Source: Ignelater luminosus (lineage: Eukaryota > Arthropoda > Insecta > Coleoptera > Elateridae). From it: a stretch of DNA of 64,000 nucleotides. The stretch's first letter is position 1, and every line of letters begins with the position of its first letter. This document shows, piece after piece, positions 28,101 through 43,100 of the stretch. Where the stretch lies: assembly GCA_011009095.1 (NCBI GenBank), contig VTPC01090696.1, positions 108,111-172,110 of the forward strand, in the 5' to 3' direction. A program made the position numbers and the translations under genes. A model generated the notes under the pieces. That model was not told where the DNA came from, ran no database searches, and was given only the letters and a program-made list of their open reading frames with translations.

Positions 28101-31100
28101 ATTATTAACTCACAAGAGTTTATGTTGATGAAGAAAATGCAAATGTTAAGTTAATGAAAATATTCTACAGTAAACGGATGATTTTTGTTAGAAGTCTAAT
28201 TGTTAGAGGTAACTGAAAACCGTCGTGAACAGTATATTAACCGCCGAATCGGCTTCAACAATTATGGGAGAAAAAGAAATGACGCTTGCGACCTTTTTGT
28301 ATTGTTTAGAGTAATTAGATTGTGGTTAATATGATGCTATAAGGAATTGAACAGTTTGTTGGAATATACTGTTATACTAGATGAACGCACAGTTATCGGA
28401 TTTATGGAAAGCTAATTAAACTCGGTTCAAATCATTACTAATGCTATGTCACCAGGAAGAACTCAGTGAAATACTTTGCATGCATATTAATGCTGCCCTG
28501 TAAAGCAAAAAGGCTGAACTTGAAGAATAGACAAAATTGAGTGTAAGGTGTTGTCAAAGTCTTTGCACTGAAATCTATTTGTATGCAAGTAGAAAAACTA
28601 TAACTTTGCAAATAGGTGATACAGGCCAATTTTTTAAATGCCCTATCCTATACAAATGTGAAGAAAGTCAGACTCATTTCACTCAATATCTCAAAACTAT
28701 GATTTTCAGAGTTAGGGCCTTTTTGCTTTGTAGGGCAGAATAGCACAGCTTATGAGTTTGAACTCTGTGTTGAAGGAGGTATAGCAGAAGATGAATTTAA
28801 TTTGAGTTTATTATAATTGCTTTGTAACTATGTTGCCGTAGATACTAATCTCTAGAATATAAAGGAATTCACTTCCTAAGCTTGATTGTTTAGTAATCTT
28901 GCAAATCATAAGCCTGTTCGCGCCTTTATTATCTATTTTGACTTTTGTTCAATATTAATATTTATGACTTCAATCGATCAGTTTGAGAAACTAGAAGAAT
29001 GCTCAAATTTAGATGCAAACAAAAGTTGAGATTATTGATTTTTAACAGAAACACCAAATTACATACTTCTCACTACATTTAGAAAAATGGCTGGTTTAAA
29101 AGATTTTCTTCTAAAAGTTATTGATTTGTCGAATCCAAAAGGGAATGATGGCACGTACTTACTTAGTTTTTGTTTTATTATTCTATTTGAGTAGCAGCAT
29201 ACCCTGCATAATGCTAATAGGTGTTGGAACAATGAATAAATGCTGACCCAGCCAATTCAAGCTGATCATATTGTATTGGAAGAATAATATACAAAGTCTT
29301 AAGAATCTTTTGGGCAAAGATCTTGAATCATTTTTACCCTAACACAATACAATTCTGATATGGCAACAAGATATTTTCTGCCCAAACAGTATAACTATAT
29401 AACTCGCAGATTTTATTTTCAAAAGAGTGATATACTAACAAGTTTAGAGTTTTGCTCCATAAGTTACTTTCAGCAGCTTTCACTGATCTCAAAAACATAT
29501 CCAATATTACGTATACTAAGGTGTCAAAAACTTCTCAGCTTTAAAGAATCATAGTTTAAAGTAAGACAGACTATCAGAACGTAATGAAAATGTCTGTTGA
29601 GCTTTCAAATTGTCTCGGCCTTATACCAAATTCTGTCGTGGTCACGCAAATTTCTTGGTTTAAGACTACTCGTTCAAGACAAATATCAGTTCTGCGCGAC
29701 TTTGTTAGAAAATATCCTCGTCTTAAAAGCTGATTAGATAATAAGAAATTACTTTCGCCACTGATTCATGGAATTGCCTAAATAGTCCCTAATTTTAATT
29801 TACAGAATTTATACCACCATGATTACAGTTCAACCTGAACAAATAATATGTAAATGTTTATTGAATAGCATTTGTGTAACTTGTATTATTATGTACTCTA
29901 TTAAATAATCACATTGAAAGTTTTTTTATATTAATAGAAAAACGTTAAATCCTCGCTTTTTAAAATATAAAACTATAATTGTGTTTGTCTAGTCTTGTTA
30001 GTGTTTTAATTAAGGAAAATAATATGTAATTTGAACGAACACAATAAGGAAATATTAGTACATATAATAATTGTGTAACGTTTAAATAAGATAAGTTTTT
30101 AATTCTTGTGTTTGTATAAGCTACCAAGCGGAAAGGTGCATGATAATGTCTTATTATTATAGTAAGCTGGTTGCCATAACTTTAGAACAATTTTAATTTA
30201 TGGAATTAAAATTAAAAGTCTACTTAAAATAACTTTTATTGCCTTATTATAAAATATCGCTAAGAATAGATTTTAAGTTTTAGGATTTCGACATGGTATG
30301 GTGTATGAGTTACTAAAGGTCAGAAGGACCAACTGTAATAATGTACATACACAATGCATCTATTTCTTTATTTATTTTCCAGAGAGATACTGTAAACAAT
30401 AGCTACAGGATGAGTTTGTACCTGTCAAATTTCAGACTGCTCACAAAACAGTGCCTACTAATTTATTTTGCTATTAATATTCGGGTTACCACAAAACGAT
30501 TTAATAGGAAGCAGTATAGTAAAATTATACTTTCTTGCATCTCTTGTTATTAGTATTGTTTCTTTTTTATTCTGCTTTTTCCTATTGCTTTGGAATATTA
30601 TTTGTAAACATCTAAGAACGTTATAGTTTAAAGTAAATTCATTTTCCCAATATTCAAACATATCAATATTCTAGTCTTTAAGGTCTTTGAGCAAGATCTT
30701 TACTTGAGACTATCCAATACAACCGTTAACAAGTAAAACAATTTCATCTAGAGATAGTAATAGTAGTAGCAGTCATGAAGAGGCTAGCCTAACAAATAGT
30801 CTTTTTAGACCCCTATTTACTAGTCCCTTAATACCTCTACGACCACTTACTCCTCTTTTTGCCTAAATCTGCCTCACTTTCACGAAAGTTAAAATGTTAG
30901 ACCAGACGAGAATTTTCCATTCTTCTTATGATAGGGTAACAGCCTTTCATATTCCTCACATTCTCTCTCTCTCTCTCTCTCTTACCACATTTGGGGCATG
31001 TTGTGACCTGTTAGGACCCTTATTAGAACGACTAGAATCCTCCGATTCTTCCTTATTAAGGCCTGAAGAAACCACTGCTACCCATCCAGTTTGGGTCTTG

Positions 31101-34100
31101 TGTCTCTTAAGCCCGTATGTTTAAGATTTTCTGGATATCTCAAAGAATAGGTGTACTTAGTTACTCGTTTTGCAAATTGTAAATATAATAAGAGATAAGC
31201 TTCATAATATGCATTTGAGCTGTTCAATTACTTCTACTAAAAAACACGACTTTGATTAATATAATACGAAAAACATTCTTCAACTGAAGATGGAATAAAA
31301 GCCAAAACCGCTATCGAAGATAAAATAAAATACATTACATAGAAGGCAGTATCTTTATTATTTCATTTCACCAATTGTTAGTACTCTATCACACAACATC
31401 GACTGTAATCGATTGCTACTAGGGCTATCACGTAAAAGTGACGACTTAGTTCATTGAATAATTCTTTCATTCATTTCTAAACAAAAATATCTAAGCTGCA
31501 TATTGAAGTGATTTTGAACCGTAGGTAGGCAGGAAGCCTGAACAGTCTTGGCCTATACCAGCCTATTTACGGTCTTAAAATGGCTGATTGGATATTGTGA
31601 AGTAATTGTCAAAGACCTATTATATAGTTAGGTGTCAATTCTGATCTTTGTTATGTCCTGTTTACGGTGATTTGCATTAAACCTTAAATTCCAATAGGGA
31701 ATTGATAGCTTTGTCATGGAGCATATTAGAAAAGTGGATGAGAGAACATAGACTTTGAATATTGTGTGTAATGCATGTATTGTGGTCAATTGTGTCTGTA
31801 GTTATGAACCATCAAAGTTCAAAAGATTTGGACGTTTTCATCTCTCAGTTTGAAATGGCGTCTTACTATCAAAGAATGCAGCACTCTTCGTTTGATGTCC
31901 TAGATCAGCATTTTTCAAACTGGGAGTAGTACTTTCTATAGAAACTGCGGACATTTTTAAAAGGATTCGCTCGACACGAAATATCATTCTTCTTAGCTCA
32001 GCTTTTACTGTTATTGTTGAATGAAAATGGTAATTGTCATTCATTATCACTATGTAATTGCAGATGCCATTTCAAGATTTTTGCTTTGGCGAAACTACGA
32101 CATTTTCATCTGGCTTTTTAAATAATCCAAATAAACTCAATTCTATTTTTGTGAGTTTAATTCTGCTCCATTAGTTCTACAGGTAGAAGATTGAAAAAGG
32201 CTAACTCACGAACAAGAAAACTCGGTACGGCTAACTCAAGACTTGCGTCATGAGTACTTTGATTCATCCACGCTTCCACATAGTAAGCTTATTTGTACTA
32301 TTAAACAAAGGCCTATACCTTGACGAGACAAGATCAATGATGCATGGCCTCTACCTCAGTTAATCGTAGGAATAGCAGAGTAGAACAAAAAAGTCCGCAC
32401 AGTGGAGTAAACGTCAATACTGTGATACATCTTTGTGAATTTTCCATTTGCGTGGTAAATCCGCTTTTTTTTCTTACTTTTATCAACTGAATCCCTTTTT
32501 TGCCTTCAGTTGATGATATCTTTGAAATATTACTCTCGACTACTTATTGCAAGAAAGCAACATTGGCACACTGGCAATATTATAGTGCTGAAATTGAATG
32601 TAATTTTCTGAAAATGAGTCAGCTTGATTCATTTCCAGGAAACAAGATTTTCTACCCAGTAGATTGCCACCATCTAGAATCTTGTTTATTCGAATCTTTA
32701 TCGGAAGTCGCCAATTTTGAAATAATTTTCAATTTTGCATGTACATTTACATAATTCAGACTGTATACCAGGTGTATACCTATGAAATGAGACTTTCAGC
32801 TATTAGACCACAGATGTCGCTAGGAGTATTTTTAAACTGTCCCAAATGTCTTATTTTTTTCGTCTGTCATCTGTCAACAATATTCAATTCATTGTTTGTG
32901 ATGTTTCATACAACAACGCATTTTTTTCGCTCTTAAAAATATCGAATTTCGTGCCTTCAAACTACGATTTGCGGACATCGTTGATTTTCTGTTATCAATT
33001 GAAGAAAACCGCTTCTCAAGCTCATCAAATGCTTATAGAAGCTTACGGTGGACATGCTCTAAGCAGAGCACAGTGCTTCAGGTGGTTTGAAAAATTCCGA
33101 AGTGGTGATTTTAGCGTGGAGAACGAGGAACGTGGCCGGCCACCGAAAAAGTTTGAGGACACCGAATTGCAAGCATTGTTGAATGAAGATGATGGTCAAA
33201 CGCAAGAAATGATGGCAGAGCAGTTGGGAGTGACCCAAAAAACCATTTGCAAACGTTTGAAAGACATGGGCATGATTTTAAAGGTCGGAAGATGGGTGCC
33301 GCATGAACTGACTGAAAGGCAGCAAGAGAACCGAAAAACCACTTGTGAAATGCTGCTCTCCCGGTTCAAAAGGAAGTCTTTTTTGCATCGAATCGTTACG
33401 GGTGTATTTCTCCAATCCCAAGCGTAAACGGCCACAAGCCAAAATCAACTGCCAAACCAAATCGCTTCGGCCGCAAGGCAATGCTGTGTGTTTTCTGGGA
33501 TCAGCATGGTATGATTTGGTACGAGCTATTAAAACCAGATGAAACAGTTGACGGTGCACGCTACCAACGACAATTGGCCGATTTGAACAGCGCTACACAC
33601 CGAAAACGCCCAGAAAAATGCCGATCGGCGTCACAAAGTAATTTTTCTTGATGACAATGCACCACCACATCGAACAAGAGCGACCCGGGAATTGGTGGAG
33701 ACGTACGATTGGGAACCGCTGGTGCATGCGGCTTACTCACCAGACTTGGCGCCTTCCGATTATCATTTGTTTGCATCGATGGGCCACGCACTTTCCGAGC
33801 AGCGCTTCAATTCTCACGAAGAAGCCAAAAAATGGCTCGATGATTGGTTTGCGGCCAAAGACGGCCAATTTTTTTGGCGCGGCATTCACAAATTGCCTGA
33901 GAGATGGGTAAAATGTGTCGCTAGCGATGGCTATTATTTTGAAGATTAAATTTGTAACCATTTTTTGTTAATAAACGTTTAAAATTGAAAAAAAAAGTCT
34001 CATTTCATAGGTATACACCTATGTACATTGAGAAACCAAAAGCCAGATCTTTTTGGCTTGTCACTAAACTTTTCCTATGCAACTCATGGCAATAAAGAAT

Positions 34101-37100
34101 TTCTTTAAATTCCATTTGTGTTAAAGTATCCTACATTTCAGTTTTGCTATTTCCATATCAGAAGTTTTTCAAAGTTCGAGAACCTATAAAGTTAACATCT
34201 AGGATATGTATATTCAGTTTTAAGGTTATTTGTAGAATCGAGAGTCAGTTATATAAAAGAAATGATTTGAATAGAAAATAACCGCATTCTGATCCGTTAA
34301 CTTAAATGTCCCTAATTTGAATGCATACTACGCTTCTCTCAAACTTTAGACAAGAAATTCATCATTGTTTTTTCAAGGAAAAAATGACAAACTTGTTTTC
34401 TACTTTATATTATTATTATTAAGTCAACAGATAGGTTTAGTGTGTCGATAAATTATTTGAGAGAATATCGACTTCGAATATTGTGTGTAATGCGTGTATT
34501 GTGTTTAAATTTTTGTTGTTCAATTGATAATTTCGCAAGAAAGATGTCTGCGCACATATCTTCACTTTATAAGTTGAATATTTGTAATTGTATTGGAATA
34601 TAATTATATGCTAGCTAGTTACTACAGTCTTTTGTATAAAACTTATTGCAAATGTCTGATTATTTTTATTAATATATGTATCCTTTCGTTACATGTGCAG
34701 TCAATATTCTAGAAAGAAGCGCCTAAAGAATCTAGAACATTAAATAAATTTCGTTTGAAATTTCTTATCGATTCATGCCGATTTCCCAATGTGTCAAACG
34801 TGGGTACGTGTTACAACATCCAATATAATTCTCACCTTCACTTAATTAATCGTCACCCGAAAAACGAAGACGCATAGAAACGTAAATAACCGTATAGTTA
34901 TTTCCGTATGAAATAACATCCTATGAAAGTGCAAGGCTTTCGTAGTGTGATTAATAATAAGGAAGGGCAATCTATTCGACCTTTACGACAATTAAACAGT
35001 AAAAATGTGCAATATGACAAGATTGACTGATAATCATAAAATAACTTCCTTTGTCGATAGCATTTCCACTTTTTCTGCAAAAAAAGTTCCATTTGTACCC
35101 ACCACGAAAATTACTCAAATTGTACATCTTTCTTATTATGCAATAGGACTTCAGTAAATCTGCGGTTTGATGTGCATTAAGCGTGAATTCGTCCCTGGTT
35201 AAAGGTTTGTAAAAAAGTCCATCGCGCGGTGGATAGCGGGGCCGCGGGCCGGGGACCGGTCAGACGGGGCCTCTCACCGGCTTCGTGCTCCGACCCGTGC
35301 TACTCCCGATGACTCCACTAACTCTTGTAGCCTCGCGCAACTGCACACAAGAACAAACTGAAGCAGTTCTGGTGGCCTTTCAAGAATAGTTGATTATTAA
35401 AAAGTGGAAGTTATCGCAAATAAATAATATAAAGTGCAATAATTACAACTGCGATATACGAGTATATTAGTGTCTGTTAACAGTACTTTTAGTTCAGTTA
35501 TTTTTTCGTGTGATTTTATTATGTAATAGTTGTACAAGAAAAAACTTTGCGTTGGTGGAACGTTAGGTGAAACCCAGTATTAAAAACGTGACTTGCAAGT
35601 GATTTAGTATCTCAACCGAGTGAATAACAGTGAAGAGAGCGCAAAGGTAAAAGAACCTTCTTCAGTGGTGATTTTTCAGCTGTTCGAGACATTAACTCAG
35701 TCTGCTTGATAAAGGCGAAGGTAATGATTCGCGACTACTCAAAGAGACTTCTTTGTTCTTGTAAATAATAATCTACCACCGTTGCAAGTTTCCTCGCGTG
35801 TGCAATAGCAAATTAGAAAAGATATGAATTATGTGCCTGTCTGTCTGCCTCCACTGTTTTTTGTGCTATAGTAAACCAAGTGTCACAACGTAGGTTGAAT
35901 GACATAATGTTGACATAGGTCCTGTTTTCACTATTTTAGCGTAATTTTAGTATTTTGTTCTCTATTGTAATGAATGGGAAACTACAATTTCTATAAATTG
36001 CTAAATTTAGCTTTAATGATATTTTAATAAAATATTGTGTCCTATTTCGCTTTTTATAAAAACCTGCTAAAATAGCAGCTTATAAAGTTTACATAAATTT
36101 TACATTCAAATAAAGAATTTCTCACTAATTAGAATTTAAGATAATTTAAAGAAAAACTTTTCATTTATGTATATAATTCAAAATTAATATTCTTACATAT
36201 TTCATGAAACTTTCATATGTAAACAACGAGTATAAATACAGTAAAGTTTGTCCAAATTTTCAAAATGAGCACAAGTGCCAAATACATTTATACAGGTACT
36301 ATACTTATAGTCAACCATAACTTACTTTATAAACAGGTTTCGAAATATCAGTAGTAAAATGACGATATTCTTGCAGCAATTCAAGGTAAAAATTAAGGTA
36401 TGCAAATTATGCATCTAAAAAATATCAAAGTGTACTTTCACACGTAAAAGGAATGTTGGAATTAAATATTTTTCTGCTAAATATCTTCGAGAATTGGAAA
36501 ATTAAGGTCAGCAGTATGGGTACATCCATTTGATATTAGGAAAGATGAATAATTACCATGCATGGTTAGAAAGATACTAATTATAACATGATGATTTGCT
36601 TTGATTAGGATTTAAATGTTTGATGATTTATTTTTATACTACCGTGCAAAGAATTTCAAAATTACAATTTCTTTAGAAAAACAAACCGACGAATATTACC
36701 ATTTTAATAGAAGTCATCGAAATTTTATTTTTGCGAGCATTAACAGAAATGTGCAAAGGCCTTTAAAAATCTTTAAGGTCTTAGAAGTTGGCTATAATTA
36801 TACCTCCTACAACTGCTATCGATTATGTCACAGCTGCTTATTTCTGGCATTTGGATACAAGCATTTGTTGTAAACATTAGCTACCTTGAAGCTTTCCATT
36901 AATTAGCCTTCTAGATCATCTGTTATTCGACATTCTTTTACGATTTCGTCTCAGTTTTTCAATTACCTATTTATATTTTGTACAGCTGTTTGTTCCTTGA
37001 TATTATAATATCTGTTAATGTTAGTCACATTTGGTAAGGATTGTAATAATATGTTTGGCTATTCTACAGATTTCTGTTTTATTGTTTACTATTTACTTCC

Positions 37101-40100
37101 TGATTTGTTTGGAATGGCATTCGCATGTTTTCATTTATGATCATTGTTCATGAACTATCAGTTGAATGTTGGAAAAACTAAACCTAAACATGCTTGCTAT
37201 GGTGTTCGGGTGTCTAGTTGAATAGAAGTGTTTTTTTTATTTATTCTAAATCTATGATAGTGTTTTAGCTTTTCTCTTTTCTGCTTTGGATTTCTTTTCG
37301 TATCTTATGCGTAAACTGTCATACTGTTTTGAAACTTCTTTTTTCAGATTTGTTTCTATGTTGTCAAAAAGTTTAAAGTATTTAATACCTATCTTTACTT
37401 TCTTGAAAATATCTCAGTCTTTCCTTCTTCCTTTTTGATTTTACCTAATCAAGTTGTTAGTTTTTAAGGCGCAGTCACATGAGGATTTTCGTAGCTAATT
37501 GGTCAAGGTACACAAACATAAAGAAATTTCCAAAGAAATTTAAAAGTGATCGAATTTTGATTTTCCAAACTATAATAAATAGACAGAAGAATAGACAAAC
37601 AAAGATTGCTTTATTCAACTAACTCTGCTTACTCAACATGTACTACTCATTACAATACTCAATACAAAGTTCTGTTGCTGCAATTAAAATGACTTATTTT
37701 GAATTGCTGGAAAAATTGGATAAAACTTCCAGAGTTTGAACTTTTTGTTTTTGTTTCCCACAGGAACCTTTTCTCATCTAATTTTAGAAAATTCGGTTGC
37801 AAGTTGTATCCCGCCAACTACGAAATAATATAAAAAATTTTAACAAGTTGAAGTAAGAATACCTCTTGCATTTGGTTTCTTTTCAAATAAGCTTTCTCTT
37901 TAAATTGTACATACCTGACTAGTTACCTTCCTATCTGTACTGAAAGCGACGTAATTCCATTTCGATTCACAGTTAGACCACCCTGTACATATCTGTTCGG
38001 TTTATTTTATTCTTTCTTTTACTGTGTATTGTTGAGTATATTGCAACTATTTTTCTTTTCTTTTTTTGTTTGATTTGGTAAAGGATTTTGTTTTTTCTCT
38101 TTTTCTCTCTTTGTTTTGGTATATCTGCGTCTTTATTTACACCAAGAATTTACAACATGTTGTTAATGTGTCCAAAAAATGTCTAAAATATCTCAGTTGA
38201 AAGGGTTTGAAGGAATTAAAAAAGAGAAGTCTACGGCCTCTTCAGAAATTAGGGGGGCTGATTATGTCATAAATAAATCGTTTCGATTGTTTATGCCAAG
38301 TTTTGCATTTTTGGTTGATAAAGTTGAGTTTAAAGGCGAAAACTTTGTCCTGATTTCTTATGCACGTACCACTACTTTGACTCCTTAGCATATCTTTAAC
38401 TTCGTAAATCAATGTTTTCTATCTATTAATATATATCGTGAAAAGTTCTGGATCAAGGGCTTTGGTATATTTTCAAATTCCAAAAATGCAGTATTCAGGC
38501 AGCTATGACTGTAATACTGATTGAAATATAGCCACAAATAAGCATCGTAATGTCTTCTAGTCTTCGCCCTTTACAGTTCGATAGTATAGTTTATTAGTAG
38601 TTGTGTCGTATGCTTCAAGTCATGCTTAATACGGTTTATTGGTTTTATAATTTACAATTAAAACTTCACTTCTAATACACCAATCAATTTTTATGGTCCG
38701 TATACTTTTATTACACTCCTAGAAAATGCAGACCTATCTGCATCCACTTTAAAAGGATATTTAGTAATGGGATTTAAGAAAGTATTTATTGTCCGAACTA
38801 TCGTAAAATGTAATATACCGAGATACTTGCTTAGTAAACCATTGTTCGTTAGTTTTAATATTGTTGCTGGTTACTTTTAACAGAGGCATTGTGGCTATAG
38901 AAGAAGGTTTCTTAATCAGAAACTTTCCTTAATTTTCTGTTTTTATCAAAATGCGAGATGACAAAAATTTGAAAATATGACGGCATTTGCTCTACTCTAC
39001 GTATATAGCTGGATTGGAGGTCACTATACCTTGGACTTAGCGTAGTTTAAGTTTTACTGATGATTTATATGTGCTCTTGGGTACTTGACTTATTTTGAAT
39101 CATCTAGTATATGCTATGTAGATATTCAGGCCTATAAACAGTAAATAATTTATTTACCTTGAAAAAGACCAGATAGACTACTTCTAGTTACAGCAGGTTT
39201 TTGTCTTTGTAAATCAACCAAATTTTATGTAAGTACTTATTTTTATATTTCTTGTAAAAGTGCTTTGCCTGTTGTTTCTGGTTTTGCAAATAATACATCT
39301 CCCCCCGTTTACTGGTTCTTGATAGCAATTTGTATTAAAATGGTTCTTTACTCATAAACAGATCTTCTGTATTTCTAATTTTTTTCTTCTTTTTTCCTTG
39401 CTTTTAAAATTCCTTCGTATGGTACCATTTCTCTGTGAAATATTAGCATAACTACTATAATTAAACAGTTAGTTTCCACTGTAAGAAAAGATAATTAAGG
39501 CCAGATATTTAATTCTGGGCTTGACTACGAAGTTGGTCGTACCATGTTTAATGTACTCAAAAGACCGTGCTTAAGAATTATAGCTGATTTTTATTATTTG
39601 TGCTTTGTTACTATAAATCCAATATTTTAAATGGCTAGAGCAAGTTACCATGATGGAATGTTCTTTAATTTCTAGATCATCACAAATTATGTTTAATTAG
39701 GTTAATTAATTCTTTTGGAGTTTTTTTTCATTATATAATTTACTTTTAGGGAATTCAATTGTCAAATTTTCATAAAGTTAAAAACATGTGCTATACTTTT
39801 CAAATGGACCAAAGGCTAGTAGAAAACCAGTAGTACCTTAGATGTTTTGCAAGAACTCAACTAAAACGAAGAAAATGAGATGCACAACTGCTTATATGTT
39901 ATGTTACGTAGGCATTCTTCATTTAATCTTTAAAACATCAAGAATGATCGTTCTGAGCGAAGACCAAAGGTATACCTATACTTTGGTTTTTTGTGTCTAT
40001 AATTGCGCTCCAGTAACCTTTTCTACTGTAGACTGCACCTTATACATTTGCTAAACTTGATCGTTATAAATTGTTATAGTGAGTGTTATGGATTTATATG

Positions 40101-43100
40101 TCCAATATCTACCATTATCTACAACACAATTTTCAGGATTAATACTTTTCTCTTGAAACCACGACCTTCTGATAAATATTCTTGTAAATTGTGATCAATA
40201 CAATTAATAGAATGCCTTAATAAGAGAAATTCTTCAGTAGCAATTTCATTGTTTCTCTACCAATAAATTGTATGTGTCAATAAATAAAATTAGTAACTCC
40301 TAGTTTGTATCGGCTGACCTACAGCGGGTTTTGGAGATAAATTATCTCTATTTTATTGCTAAGGCTTGAGGCACTTTCTGATTATTATTTTTTTCTTTGT
40401 TTTGAATCCAGATAAAAATGCCTGAACTAGTCGAGTGCCAGACACAGTTATTTTGTTAATTTTCTTGCAATGCTATGTCATGTAAGAAACCTTAAAACCT
40501 CAAATCTCGAAAATGCTCTTCAAGGTTATTTAATTTCTGTTTTTTATGTATGTATGGAGAATTGCACTAAGTCTATCATGCTCAGATTATTAATAATTAA
40601 CTTGCTAGTCTTACATTCATCAAGTTGACTCAAACAATCAAGTTTGTCATGCTATAAAGTTATGGAAAAATAATTTGAAAATCTTTTAGTTGCAGCTTAT
40701 TTTTAAAACTTCTTTAAATCATCACATAATATTAAATTCTAATTATGTAATACAAGAAACTTCCGTTAAGGTATGTAATTTTAAAAATCTAAGAATATTA
40801 CAGTATGTATACTTAACTATGACCTTCGTTGTTTATTCAACCATTAGAATTACTGTTATCTTACACACTTTTGAGTTTTGTTTTGTTGTTTTTCAAAATT
40901 GTTATTAATATTATTTTTTTACTTTTAATTAATCTTATATTATGTCTAACGATTATTGTTACGTAAAGCCATTTACAGAAACAGAGAAATAAACTGTAAT
41001 TTATTAAATAATTATGCTTATGTATCTATCATTAAGTATTACTGCAAGTAACAAGAAGTGAAATAAACCGGAAGTCTTTTTGATGTCTATAAGAAGGTAA
41101 TTACCGATTGATATGTTTATAAAATAATTTGTGCCAATCTGTAATTATAAGAATTATTACAATTTATTCAGAATATTATAAAACACAAGTTTTGAAAAAA
41201 AAATTTTTGTATTCAATTAATTTTGGATACATTGAAAAACTGTATACTTCTCTTTAGATGAAAATTATACAATAAGATATTTAAAAAGTGAACGTTTCCA
41301 CCCAAACGAAAATTCCTAGCTTTTTAAATAAATCTTTTTAATGATATCATTCTTAGCTGTTATTCAAACAATTGTTAATATCCCGTTGTTAAAATTAACA
41401 ACATGACAAAACTATTTATAATCTCCTATTGTATACTTATTTTAAATATTACGCATTTAAGAGATTTAAGTCATGTGAAAAATAGCTTTTGATCTTAACA
41501 AGACATAATTATAATTACTTAATTGCATATTATCTCAAGAAAAAGTCTTTAATATCTTCATTTCCACAGTCATCTTCCTTTTTTTTGTTAAGATTTGTAT
41601 TTAATAACAACTTTCTCATGTATCCAATTATTAGAATTCAAGGTCTAATAAATAACGGTCCAATGTTATATACCTGTTCTGCTATATATGGTCTATGAAT
41701 AGCATTTTATAAATCAAATTTTTCTCAGGACGAGTTTTAGATGAGCTACGGGTGTACTGGAAATTTTGACCTTTTTGTTTATGTACTACGTAATCATTAA
41801 CTTACTTGAATTTTAATAATCAAAATATTTATGGTTAATCTTGGTACAAGGAGAAATCTACAGATTAATTGGTTAATTAATATTTGTAGCTTGTAAATTA
41901 TAAAAAAATGACTGTTGGAAATAGAAACGGAAATGAAGATTTCTCCTGATTATCGACTAATTTTAATTTTTAAAATTCTAAGCAATTTATCTAAAATTTA
42001 ATTTATAAGATAATTTAGACAAAAATGTATACCAAAGAAAAATTTACCTTTTAAGGAATAATTTCTTTTTTAGGAAATTTCGGTCAAGTTTTGCATATGT
42101 TTAGTGTAACCTACAAATGACAAAAAAATAAAAATAAGGATACGGATAAAAACATAAAAGTTTGTCCTTTTATAGATTTAACTCCAACTTCTGAAGAGAA
42201 AAGTATTTTTATTAAGTATAAAGATCGCACATTAGTTATGTAAAACAGGACGTGGCTCTTTTAAAAAAGAAATACCAACATTTTTGAGGTTAGAAAGAAA
42301 GAATTTTGTTAATCATAAAGAAGAATGTGGAATATTTGTTTGAGCATTCCATTTGAGCAGGTATCAATAAAGACTTGCAATGCATTTCATAATAGTTACA
42401 ATTTGAATGGAATAGATCTAATAATAGAAATAGCTACCAGTAACTGCACATAAACCTGCATTCTTTATACCGGGTGGTTCATCGAAAGCGGTCCACCTAT
42501 AATATTTTGGAAACATTCCAATTACGAATAGGAGCATATTATGTTGTAACAAGCAACGTTTCATTTATGACATGACGCCCCAAATGATAGACCTTAAGAA
42601 GTATACTATCAAAAAGAAATGAAAATCTACTGACTAGCTTGTAAGCTACTTAAGAAGAAAAGAAAGGTTTTAGTACCTCAAAAATATTTTTATTCTTTTG
42701 TATTTAAATTCTGTTTTATATTATAATCTTAATATTTTCTAATTTTTAATAAAGCTGCCAATTTGTTATACAGTTCCCTGTCATATTGCAGTGTTTTTGG
42801 AAAATCCGAAATAAATCAATTTTAATATTTGTTCTTTGGGTGGCAGGAATAAACACACTGACTATTTTACTTATTTTGCTTCTTTGGACACTATATTTAC
42901 TAGAAACAAATTTATTTCATAGTCATCAATTGATACTAAAGAAAATCCTTTGCAATGCATGCTGGAAATTCGAGCTATGCGCAAACCCTAAAAGTCAGAA
43001 TGTCAATTTGTATGAAAACTAAGATTGTATCATTGGTTTTCGATCTGTCTCAAAAGCTGAAAATGTTCATAGTCTAAAATATTGACCGATTAAAAAATTT

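Larger units (their letters stand above)
28739..32767. other. Intron 4, third segment
   Basis: AT-rich. It contains a TC microsatellite (30,962-30,982), one copy of a 46-bp dispersed repeat (31,739-31,784) and a hAT-like end (CAGCATTTTTCAAACTGGGA at 31,906). No exon was seen. Confidence 0.55.

Noticed and set aside
38179..38388. 69-codon plus-strand frame MSKISQLKGFEGIKK
   Set aside because: No splice context or homologue recognised; length is compatible with chance.
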